The notes beneath the pieces were generated by a model, which was not told where the DNA came from, did no database searches, and saw nothing but the letters and a program-made list of their open reading frames with translations. From the NCBI RefSeq assembly GCF_902832885.1, contig NZ_CADFDK010000003.1:62001-126000 (forward strand): 64,000 nt of DNA. The letters are read 5' to 3'. The stretch comes from Burkholderia seminalis DSM 23518 (lineage in GTDB: Bacteria; Pseudomonadota; Gammaproteobacteria; Burkholderiales; Burkholderiaceae). Positions 55,236 through 62,927 of the stretch are shown here, one piece after another. Numbering within the stretch: position 1 is the stretch's first letter; every line of letters starts with the position of its first letter. A program made the position numbers and the translations under genes.

Positions 55236-55436
55236 GTCGGTTGAGCGAGTTGAAAGTGGGGCCGGCAAAAAAGGGCCGGACGAAAGTCGCACATCCGATG
55301 ATAGCGCCTTCGGCGCGATGGCCGCTCGAAAGCCCCTCGGCGGGCCGGTCGTCCGCCCGGTTCGCCGCGCTGCCGACGACGCAAGGGGCCGGTCCTGCGT
55401 CGCGTCGGTTTGCCGCATGCACGGTTCCGGCCGGGG

Positions 55437-55450
55437 TTGACGATCGTCAA
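55437..55450. promoter_or_regulatory. FNR/ANR-type palindrome upstream of the universal stress gene
   Basis: TTGACGATCGTCAA is a perfect 14-bp palindrome matching the CRP/FNR-family pattern TTGAC/T-N4-A/GTCAA. It lies about 82 bp upstream of the ATG, suitable for a class II promoter with a ~40-nt leader. It suggests oxygen-limited induction of the gene downstream. Motif and position only. Confidence 0.5.
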
Positions 55451-55531
55451 TATCCGGCCCCCGCGTCGGCCGATGATGGTGACATGGCCGCGTGCGAGGG
55501 GGCGCGCGGCGTTCACCCCAGCGAGGTTCGT

Positions 55532-56011
55532 ATGTACGAAAAGATCATGGTGGCCGTCGACGGCAGCGCTTCGTCGAAACGGGCGCTGGCCGAGGCCGTG
55601 AAGGTGGCGCTGGCGGCCGGCGCGCACGTCAGCGCCGTGTACGTGGTCGACAAGTCGGTGTTGTTCACGTATGCGGGACGTTTCGATCCGCACGCGCTCA
55701 TCGAGGAAATCCGCGACGACGGGCGCAAGGTGCTGCGCGAAGCCGAACAGGTCATCGCGCTGGCCGGCGCGAAGGGCGAGGCCGAACTCGTCGAGACCGA
55801 GAGCATCGGCGAGGATATCGCGGAACGCCTGCAGCGCTACGTGAAGGAACGCGGCATCGATCTCGCGGTGGTCGGCACGCACGGGCGGCGCGGTATCCGC
55901 CGCGTGCTGCTCGGTAGCGTCGCCGAGCACTTCGTGCGCGGCGCGAAGTGTCCGGTGCTGCTGATTCGCGGCGACGATGCCGACGAGCCGGCGGCTGCCG
56001 CGGCAGCGTAA
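55532..56011 (+). CDS. Universal stress protein (UspA family)
   Basis: 159 residues from ATG 55532. MYEKIMVAVDGSASSKRALAEAVKVALAAGAHVSAVYVVD begins the Usp fold, and GTHGRRGIRRVLLGSVAEHFVRGAKCPVLLIR contains the G-2x-G-9x-G(S) ATP-binding motif, so this is an ATP-binding Usp. The palindrome upstream suggests control by an oxygen-sensing regulator. A small membrane-protein gene follows after 15 nt. Confidence 0.92.
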   Translation: MYEKIMVAVDGSASSKRALAEAVKVALAAGAHVSAVYVVDKSVLFTYAGRFDPHALIEEIRDDGRKVLREAEQVIALAGAKGEAELVETESIGEDIAERLQRYVKERGIDLAVVGTHGRRGIRRVLLGSVAEHFVRGAKCPVLLIRGDDADEPAAAAAA

Positions 56012-56026
56012 CGCGGACGACGCGCG

Positions 56027-56218
56027 ATGATACGTCGCCAGTACCGCATCGTCGTCGCGGCGATCGCCGTGTTCGTGTCGCTCGCCGGGATGATGGCCGT
56101 CGTGACGGGCTTGCTGTTCGATACCCCGACGGCGCTGCGCGGCGGCGCGATCGCGTTGATCGTCGGCGTGGCCGGCTTCGTCGTGATGCTCAATCCCGGG
56201 CCGAAAGGCGAGGAGTGA
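56027..56218 (+). CDS. Small membrane protein, unknown
   Basis: 63 residues from ATG 56027. Two hydrophobic segments (about 8-30 and 38-56) joined by a short loop (FDTPTALRGG). No family recognised, but spacing of 15 nt from the stress-protein gene and a reading frame full of GC-ending codons support a real gene, likely co-expressed with the Usp. The following recombinase gene starts 59 nt later. Confidence 0.6.
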   Translation: MIRRQYRIVVAAIAVFVSLAGMMAVVTGLLFDTPTALRGGAIALIVGVAGFVVMLNPGPKGEE

Positions 56219-56276
56219 CGCCGGGACGCGCGGCCGCGTGTACCCGGCCGCGCACGCTTCTGTCAAACTGGCGCCC

Positions 56277-58013
56277 ATGAAACCGCGCCTCATTTCACCG
56301 CCTTCCTCCGATGCCGCGCCTGCGCCCGCAGGCTTTCCCGACGCCGACGAACTGGCCGCGCTGCGTGCGTGGTACGCGGGCATGACCGTGCGCCAGGCCG
56401 TCGAACGCTACCTGCCCGATCGCCTCGGCGCAGGACGGTCCGCGCGCGGCGTGATCGGCGCCATTCGCCGCCGCCTCGTGCGCGTCGCGCGGCTGGCCGG
56501 CCGCCCCGATCTCGCGGAACGGCTCGGCCATCCCAACGGTGAGCGTGTGCGGGAGGCCAAGGCCGCGACCGAAGCAATCGGCCTGCTGCGTCACGCGCGC
56601 GCGCCGTTGCCGCAGATCAGCGACGACGTCGGCCTCTGGCTGCCCGCGCGCGCGGTCGTCGCGCTGCGGGCGCACGGCATCGCGACGCTGGCCGACCTGA
56701 CGGTACGCATTCCGCGCCGGCGCCAGTGGTGGACCGCGATCGCGGGCCTCGGCGTGGCCGGCGCGCGGCGCATCGAGGCATTTTTCGCCGAGCATCCCGA
56801 CCTGACGGAGCGGGCGCGCGCGCTGATCGCCGCGACGCCGCGCGGCAGCATCGTGCCGTGGGAGCAGTTGAAGCTGCCGCACGAGGTCGACGGCTCGGCC
56901 GGCACGTTCCGCGCGCCGCACGCGACCAGCACGCTCGACGCGGACAACGATTACGCGGCCGTGCACGCGTGGCTGTCGCTGCACGAATCGGCCGCGACGC
57001 GGCGTGCATACCGCAAGGAAGCCGAACGGCTGATCCTGTGGGCCATCGTCGAGCGCGGGCGCGCGCTGTCGTCGCTGACGACCGAGGATGCGGTCGCCTA
57101 TCGCGCGTTCATCCGGCGCCCGACACCGCACGAACGCTGGGTCGGGCCCGTGCGGCCGCGCGGCGCGCCCGACTGGCGGCCGTTCTCGGGCGCGCTGTCC
57201 GCGCGGTCGGCGGCGTACACGCTGTCGGTGCTCGGGGCGTTGTTCCGCTGGCTGATCGAGCAGCGCTACCTGCTCGCGAATCCGTTCGCGGGCGTGAAGG
57301 TGCGCGATACGCGCGGCGCGAACGCACTCGACACGTCGCATGCGTTCACCGAAGGCGAGTGGCTGCTGGTCCGCACGATCGCCGACGGCCTCGAGTTCCG
57401 GACGCGCGCGGCTGACGGCGCGCCGCAGCCGGGCTGGACGCCGGCCGCCGCGCAACGGCTGCGCTTCATTCTCGATTTCGGCTATGCGACCGGGCTGCGC
57501 GCGAGCGAGCTGGTCGGCGCGACGCTCGGCGGCATCGAGACGGATGCGCACGGCGACGCGTGGCTGAAGGTGATCGGCAAGGGGAGCAAGGCCGCCCGCG
57601 TCGCGCTGCCGCCGCTCGCGCGCACGGCGCTCGACCGCTATCTGGTCGCGCGCCGGCTGCCGGTCACACCGGTGCGCTGGCGGCCCGATACGCCGCTGAT
57701 CGCGAGTCTCGCGGAAGACGAGGCGGCCGCGATCACGAGCGTGCGGCTGTGGAAGGTGATGCAGCGCTTCTTTGCGCAGACGGCGGATGCCGTCGAAGCC
57801 GATAACCCGGCGCTCGCGCAGAAGCTGCGGCAGGCGAGCCCGCACTGGATGCGGCATACGCATGCGACGCACGCGCTTGCGCGCGGGGCCGAGCTGACGA
57901 CCGTGCGCGACAACCTGCGGCATGCGTCGATCTCGACGACGTCGATTTATCTGCACGGCGACGACGTGAAGCGCGCGCGGCAGATGTCGAGCGCGTTTGC
58001 GGCCGACAAGTAA
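56277..58013 (+). CDS. Large site-specific tyrosine recombinase
   Basis: 578 residues from ATG 56277, about 200 longer than typical integrases. The N-terminal ~220 residues resemble the DUF3701-type extension found on some phage/plasmid integrases of Burkholderia and relatives. A core-binding domain (about 225-350, DNDYAAVHAWLSLHESAATRRAYRKEAERLILW) and a catalytic domain follow. Catalytic residues are visible: Arg in ATGLRASEL (about 407), Lys in IGKGSKAA, HxxR in HWMRHTHATH (about 523), His in LRHASISTT and the nucleophile Tyr in SIYLHGD (about 559). No attachment sites or phage genes are adjacent. Confidence 0.88.
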   Translation: MKPRLISPPSSDAAPAPAGFPDADELAALRAWYAGMTVRQAVERYLPDRLGAGRSARGVIGAIRRRLVRVARLAGRPDLAERLGHPNGERVREAKAATEAIGLLRHARAPLPQISDDVGLWLPARAVVALRAHGIATLADLTVRIPRRRQWWTAIAGLGVAGARRIEAFFAEHPDLTERARALIAATPRGSIVPWEQLKLPHEVDGSAGTFRAPHATSTLDADNDYAAVHAWLSLHESAATRRAYRKEAERLILWAIVERGRALSSLTTEDAVAYRAFIRRPTPHERWVGPVRPRGAPDWRPFSGALSARSAAYTLSVLGALFRWLIEQRYLLANPFAGVKVRDTRGANALDTSHAFTEGEWLLVRTIADGLEFRTRAADGAPQPGWTPAAAQRLRFILDFGYATGLRASELVGATLGGIETDAHGDAWLKVIGKGSKAARVALPPLARTALDRYLVARRLPVTPVRWRPDTPLIASLAEDEAAAITSVRLWKVMQRFFAQTADAVEADNPALAQKLRQASPHWMRHTHATHALARGAELTTVRDNLRHASISTTSIYLHGDDVKRARQMSSAFAADK

Positions 58014-58037
58014 GCGGATGGCGCGGCGGCGCTCGCG

Positions 58038-58067
58038 CCCGTTTGCACCCGTTTGCACCCGTTTGCG
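58038..58067 (+). repeat. Three tandem 10-bp units after the recombinase gene
   Basis: CCCGTTTGCA at 58038-58047 and 58048-58057, then CCCGTTTGCG at 58058-58067, directly after the recombinase stop. Could be a remnant of an accessory recombination site or a simple replication repeat. No second copy was noticed elsewhere in the window. Confidence 0.7.
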
Positions 58068-58075
58068 CGAGCCGG

Positions 58076-60106
58076 TCAGTCGGCGGCCGGGCCGTCGCGT
58101 TCCGCCGCCACGCGTGCAAGCCATTCCGCGTAACTCGATGCGACGCGCTCACGCAGTTCGTCGTCGTGCCACACGCGGATCACCTGGCCGCTCACGCCGC
58201 CTTGCGCGGGATCGAGGTCGATGCAGAGATGATTGCCGCTGCCGTCGTGCGTGAACGGAATCCACTTGAGGTTGTACCAGTCGTCGCGGACGCCGGCATC
58301 GGGTTCCGACGTCATGCCGGCGAAATCGCCGCCGGAAACGAGTGTCCGCCAGATCGTCCATTGCGCGACGATCTCCTGCGCGCCGAGCAGCGCATCGCTT
58401 TCGGTGAAGACGGCGTCCGGATCGGCTTGCCCGTCGTGCAGCCGGAGGCTGTCGATCACGTCGTCGGGCAGCGTCGCGCCCAGTGCGGCAGGCAATTCGG
58501 CCAGCACATGATCGTCGGCCGGCCCGTTCAGGCCGCCCGGCAAGCTGGCGGGATGAGCGGCGATCGCGCGTTCGATGCGTTGCCACGCTTCGCGAACATC
58601 AGGCGTCGCGGGGCCGGCAACCGGTACGTCGGGAGAAGGTGAGGTCTGCCGCGGTTGCGCCGGAACGTTCGCGGTTTCGTCCGGCGTCACGCCGGCGTGC
58701 GAGGCGCGCGCGCCCGTGCCGTCCAGCCGCAGAAACAGAACGGGCGTCCCGGCCGGCAGTACCTCGACGCCCGCCGGGATCGCGACGAGCGCATCGGCCT
58801 CGGCGACACCGCGAATCGGCCCGTCGCCCTGGAACGGCAGCAGGCGGACTCGCGATTCGCCGCGTTCGGTGGCGGACAGGCAGCCCCATCGCATCCCGTT
58901 GCATTCGGCATCGGGTTCGATGTCGTGCGCGGTCGGCGCGGTTTCCCAGCAAGGGCCCGGCGCCGCAACATGTTCCAGCAGGTCGAGCACGTGCGGAACG
59001 ATCGTGTGCATCAGCACGGCGACGCCGCTCGCATGGCCGGGCAGATTGACCAGCACGGCCTGGTCGTAACCGACGCATGTTTCCGTTCGGTAGACGACGC
59101 CGTCCGGCCGGGTGGATTGCACGGTCCACTTCGTCGGCGGCGAACGGTCGTCGCTTCGCCCGACATTGAACCGCTCGCCGGGTGTCTGCCTGATCCGGAT
59201 CGTCTCGCGATCGTTCGCGTAGACCGTCTGCGCATTCAGGCCTCGCATCTCGAACGGCGCGCTCGCCGGCAATCCGGCGCCGACAATCAGGTCGTAGCGC
59301 CCGGAAAGCGCGCCCAGCTGTTGCTTGAACGCGCTTTCGTCGCGTTCCGTATCGGGCGAGCACGGAAACGACGAGGGCAACGGCAGGGTTTCCGCGGCCG
59401 GCACCGCGTATCCCCATTGCCGCAGTACCGCGCGGAGATACGGACCCAGCGAGTCGAATCGCTGCCAGGGCTCGCGTGCATGGCCCGGCGGCACCACGTC
59501 GTACCCCGCGATCACGACGCCGATCCGCGGCCGCTTCGTGACGACGACGTCGCGCACGCCCGCGGCTATCAGCCCCGCCAGCCGTGCGGGCGTGATCCGC
59601 ATCCCTTTCGCGAGCAGCACCTGTCCTTTCCGGAATTCGCTGCCGACGGCGATCACGTGCTGTCCGGCCGCGAGCGGCGCATGGAAGCGCAGGCGTGCGC
59701 CCGCGTTCCCGTCGATCCATCGATGCTCGGCCTTCGGCGCAACCGCGTCGGCGTGCGCCGGCATCGCGACGTAGGCCGGAATGCCGGCCGCTTGCCGTGC
59801 GTCGAGTGCGCGGGCGGCCGGGCTGGCCGTTCGCGACGCCAGCGGGGCCAGCCGGAGTTCGCAATCGAGCTCGACGGGTTCGCGGCGGGAGGCCGTCGCG
59901 GTATCGGCCGCGCGCAGCGCGTAGCCGTCGCAGGCGGCGAGCGGAACGGACGGAACGTCGTCGGGGGCGATGACGTCTTCAGCCGTGACGCGCCATGCGG
60001 CGTCGTCGACCGGAACCGTCTCGCGCCGCATCGCGCCGGGGACGAGAGACCGGCATCGTTCGTAGGCTTGCCCGAGCCATGCGGGAAGGTTGGCGGGTAC
60101 GCTCAT
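58076..60106 (-). CDS. MoeA-like protein fused to a C-terminal SUKH (SMI1/KNR4) domain
   Basis: 676 residues from ATG 60106 (preferred over 60112, which would leave no room for the GAGG site). Residues 1-465 follow MoeA: PLAACDGYALRAADT (the Asp60 position), MoCF-like domain with VVIAGYDVVPPG and VLVNLPGHASGVAVLMHTIV, and a barrel-like C-terminal part. Key catalytic blocks of MoeA are degraded: the GGVSVG loop reads GAGLPASAPF and the TGAP region is replaced. After a Pro-rich linker (about 466-505), residues 506-670 match SUKH proteins: WYNLKWIPFTHDGSGNHLCIDLDPAQGG, QVIRVWHDD, SSYAEWLARV. An unusual pairing of a molybdenum-cofactor enzyme scaffold with an immunity-type domain. Confidence 0.8.
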   Translation of the reverse strand: MSVPANLPAWLGQAYERCRSLVPGAMRRETVPVDDAAWRVTAEDVIAPDDVPSVPLAACDGYALRAADTATASRREPVELDCELRLAPLASRTASPAARALDARQAAGIPAYVAMPAHADAVAPKAEHRWIDGNAGARLRFHAPLAAGQHVIAVGSEFRKGQVLLAKGMRITPARLAGLIAAGVRDVVVTKRPRIGVVIAGYDVVPPGHAREPWQRFDSLGPYLRAVLRQWGYAVPAAETLPLPSSFPCSPDTERDESAFKQQLGALSGRYDLIVGAGLPASAPFEMRGLNAQTVYANDRETIRIRQTPGERFNVGRSDDRSPPTKWTVQSTRPDGVVYRTETCVGYDQAVLVNLPGHASGVAVLMHTIVPHVLDLLEHVAAPGPCWETAPTAHDIEPDAECNGMRWGCLSATERGESRVRLLPFQGDGPIRGVAEADALVAIPAGVEVLPAGTPVLFLRLDGTGARASHAGVTPDETANVPAQPRQTSPSPDVPVAGPATPDVREAWQRIERAIAAHPASLPGGLNGPADDHVLAELPAALGATLPDDVIDSLRLHDGQADPDAVFTESDALLGAQEIVAQWTIWRTLVSGGDFAGMTSEPDAGVRDDWYNLKWIPFTHDGSGNHLCIDLDPAQGGVSGQVIRVWHDDELRERVASSYAEWLARVAAERDGPAAD

Positions 60107-60391
60107 CGACATCCTCGTCGTGATTCGTGATGCTTCATTGTGCGGCCTGATCGCCGGCGCGTCGCGCCCGACATACGATCGAGGCCGGATTTTCGTGAAG
60201 CGCCATTGGACGATTCATCGCGCCGCGATGTAACTGTCAGCTGTGTCAGGAGACGGCCGGCCGGGAACGCCGGTCCATGACCGAACACGCTTTCCGTCGA
60301 CGAATGGATGACGCGCCACGGCGTATCCGCCGAGGCAACGGAACGGTCGGTGTACGCTGCGGTCATAATTTTTTTTTGCAAGGAGCAGCGC

Positions 60392-60715
60392 ATGGCATCG
60401 AGCCAGGGCACGGTCGATTTCATCGTCGAGCAGAGCGCGGCGGCCGGTACGGTATCGGCGCGCAAGATGTTCGGGGAATACGGCATCTATTGCGACGGCA
60501 GGATGGTCGCGCTCGTCTGCGACGACCGGCTGTTCGTCAAGCCGACACCGGAAGGACGCGCGTATCTCGGCGCCTGCGAAGAGGCGCCGCCGTATCCGGC
60601 CGCGAAGCCGCACCTCGTCATCCCCGGCGATCGCTGGGACGACCGCGAGTGGCTGGCCGCGCTGATCCGGATCACCGCCGCGCAGTTGCCGATGCCGGTG
60701 AAGCGGAACCGATAG
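60392..60715 (+). CDS. TfoX N-terminal domain protein
   Basis: 107 residues from ATG 60392 behind AAGGAG. The single TfoX_N domain is clear from SARKMFGEYGIYCDGRMVALVCDDRLFVKPTPEGRAYL. The DNA-uptake regulator Sxy/TfoX has an extra C-terminal domain that is absent here; stand-alone TfoX_N proteins are common and their role is unknown. It is divergent from the MoeA-SUKH gene. Confidence 0.88.
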   Translation: MASSQGTVDFIVEQSAAAGTVSARKMFGEYGIYCDGRMVALVCDDRLFVKPTPEGRAYLGACEEAPPYPAAKPHLVIPGDRWDDREWLAALIRITAAQLPMPVKRNR

Positions 60716-60786
60716 CGGCAGCGCGCGGAATGCAGGCGTATTCTGTGACACAGGCGCGCGCCCATCGCGCGGCAGGGAGTACAAGA

Positions 60787-61704
60787 ATGGAGACATCCGG
60801 ACATTCGCGCGGCACGTGGCGTGCCCGCCGCGTCTGGCACGCGTGCGTCGCGGCGCTGTGCGTCGGCTGGAGCGCGCTGTCGTTCGGCGCCGATGGCGCG
60901 AACGGCGCGGCCGCGTTGCTCGATCGTTATCGCAGCCTCGGCGCGCAACTGAAGGACAACGCGTTTCACCGGCCGTTGTACCTCGAGTCGGCGGAGGCGT
61001 CGTCGTCGCTGAAGGGCGACATCTACGCGGTGGTCGACTATCCGTTCGCGGTCGTGAGCGGCCAGCTCGACGATGCCGCGCAGGGCCCCGCGAACTGGTG
61101 CGCGGTGCTGATCCTGCACCTGAACACGAAATACTGTCATGCGTCGAGCGGCGGCAACGGGCCGGTGCTCGACGTGAACCTCGGCCGCAAGATCCAGCAG
61201 AAGCTGTCGGACACCTATCGCGTGCAGTTCCGCTATCGCGTGGCGGCCGCGACGCCCGACTACTTCCAGGTCGATCTGGCCGCCGACAGCGGCCCGATGG
61301 GCACGAAGGATTACCGGATCGCGCTGGAGGCCGTGCCGGTCGGCGCGTCGCGCACGTTCCTTCACCTCACGTATTCGTATGGTTTCGGCACGGTCGGCCG
61401 GATGGCGATGAAGACCTACCTCGCGACGGTCGGCAGCGACAAGGTCGGGTTCACGAACGTCGGTGCATCGGCCGCGCAGCCGCAATACGTCGGCGGCGTG
61501 CGCGGGCTGCTGGAGCGCAACACGATGCGCTATTACCTTGCGATCGACACGTATCTCGCGACGCTCGACAAGCCGCTCGACCAGCGCCTCGCGCGCTGGT
61601 TCGATGCCACCGAGCAGTATCCGCAGCAACTGCACGAAGTCGAGCGGAGCGCGTATCTGCAGATGAAAGCGCAGGAGGTGCAGCGGCAGCAGGCGGCGCG
61701 GTGA
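60787..61704 (+). CDS. Secreted protein, unknown
   Basis: 305 residues from ATG 60787, with GGGAG upstream. Signal peptide (RVWHACVAALCVGWSALSFGADG), then a mixed alpha/beta protein: ALLDRYRSLGAQLKDNAFHRPLYLES, GDIYAVVDYPFAVVSGQL, WCAVLILHLNTKYC (a likely disulfide pair), YRIALEAVPVGASRTFLHLTYSYGFG, ending in a charged helix. No domain recognised. It is 71 nt after the TfoX-N gene and convergent with a Liv-type binding protein gene. Confidence 0.75.
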   Translation: METSGHSRGTWRARRVWHACVAALCVGWSALSFGADGANGAAALLDRYRSLGAQLKDNAFHRPLYLESAEASSSLKGDIYAVVDYPFAVVSGQLDDAAQGPANWCAVLILHLNTKYCHASSGGNGPVLDVNLGRKIQQKLSDTYRVQFRYRVAAATPDYFQVDLAADSGPMGTKDYRIALEAVPVGASRTFLHLTYSYGFGTVGRMAMKTYLATVGSDKVGFTNVGASAAQPQYVGGVRGLLERNTMRYYLAIDTYLATLDKPLDQRLARWFDATEQYPQQLHEVERSAYLQMKAQEVQRQQAAR

Positions 61705-61734
61705 CGCCGCCCGCCGCCGGCTGCCCGGCGTCGA

Positions 61735-62886
61735 TCAGTTCGACGCGCCGCCGACCGTGCGAATGCTGTGCCACTGCCCCTGTTCGACGCGGAACAGCGT
61801 GTATGGCGGCTTGATCAGGTCGCCGCGCTCGTCGAACGAGATCTTGCCGGTCACCCCGGTCACCGCCACACCCGGCAGGCTCGCGACGATCTTGCCGCGA
61901 TCGAGCGAATCGGCCTTGCGGACCGCCGCGATCATCGCGAGCGCCGCATCGTAGGCGAACGGCGCATACAGCTCGACGTCCTGGTTGAAGCGCGCCTTGT
62001 AGCGCTGCGCGAACGCGACGGCCGACGGCAGCTTGTCGAGCGCGGGGCCGGGCTCCAGATCCTGCGTGCCTTCGCCCGCGTTGCCGGCGATCTTCAGGAA
62101 TGCGTTGCTTTTCAATGCGCCGGCGCCGAACAGCTGCGCACGGATGCCGAGCGAGCGCATCTGCTTGACGAGCATCGCCCCCTGTTCGTCGAGCCCGCCG
62201 AAGAACAGCAGGTCGACGTTGTTGCTCTTCATCGTCGTCAGGATGCCGCGGAAATCGACGGCCTTGTCGTTCGTGTATTCGCGGCCGACGATGCTGCCGT
62301 GCGCGTCCTTCACGCCTTTCTCGAATGCGTCGGCGAGGCCCTGGCCGAACGCGGTGCGATCGTCGATGATGCCGATCCGCTTCGCCTTCAACTGCTCGAC
62401 CGCGAAGCGGCCGGCCACCACGCCGCCGACGCCGTCGTGCCCCATCGTGCGGAACACGTTCTTGAAGCCCTGCATCGTCAGCTGCGGATTGGTCGAGCCG
62501 GGAGTGATCATCGCGACGTTCGCCTGCTTGTAGACGGCCGACGCGGGAATGCTGCAGCCGGAATTGTAGTGGCCGATCACGCCGACCACGCCGTCGTCGA
62601 CGAGCTTCTGTGCGACCTGGATCGCGATGCGCGGATCGGCCTGGTCGTCCTGCACGTCGAGCACGAAGCGCACCGGCTTGCCGCCGATGGTCGGATACTT
62701 TGCGTTCTCCTCGTCGAGGGCGAGCTGCGCCCCGTATTGCAGATCCTTGCCGACGCGCGCGACCGGCCCCGTCAGCGGGCCGGCGAAGCCGATCTTGACG
62801 GTTTCCGGGTCGGCTGCGAGCGCCGACCCCGCGACCGTGCCGATCGAGCAGACGGCCAGCCATACCAGCCAGTGACGACGATTCAT
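61735..62886 (-). CDS. Branched-chain amino-acid ABC transporter binding protein (LivJ/LivK type)
   Basis: 383 residues from ATG 62886, behind AAGGAG. Signal peptide (LVWLAVCSIGTVAGSALAAD), then a type I periplasmic binding fold: VKIGFAGPLTGPVARVGKDLQYGAQLALDEEN, VGVIGHYNSGCSIPASAVYKQANVAMITPGSTNPQLT, YTNDKAVDFRGILTTMKSNNVDLLFFGG. No permease or ATPase gene lies next to it, so it probably feeds a Liv-type transporter encoded elsewhere. It is followed on the same strand, upstream, by an amino-acid oxidoreductase gene. Confidence 0.92.
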   Translation of the reverse strand: MNRRHWLVWLAVCSIGTVAGSALAADPETVKIGFAGPLTGPVARVGKDLQYGAQLALDEENAKYPTIGGKPVRFVLDVQDDQADPRIAIQVAQKLVDDGVVGVIGHYNSGCSIPASAVYKQANVAMITPGSTNPQLTMQGFKNVFRTMGHDGVGGVVAGRFAVEQLKAKRIGIIDDRTAFGQGLADAFEKGVKDAHGSIVGREYTNDKAVDFRGILTTMKSNNVDLLFFGGLDEQGAMLVKQMRSLGIRAQLFGAGALKSNAFLKIAGNAGEGTQDLEPGPALDKLPSAVAFAQRYKARFNQDVELYAPFAYDAALAMIAAVRKADSLDRGKIVASLPGVAVTGVTGKISFDERGDLIKPPYTLFRVEQGQWHSIRTVGGASN

Positions 62887-62927
62887 GATGCTTCTCCTTG
62901 CGTGGGTGGAAGGGGGCGTGGCGCGCG

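Noticed and set aside
60392-60715. TfoX-N gene as a competence regulator
   Set aside because: It lacks the C-terminal half of Sxy/TfoX and no competence genes are near.
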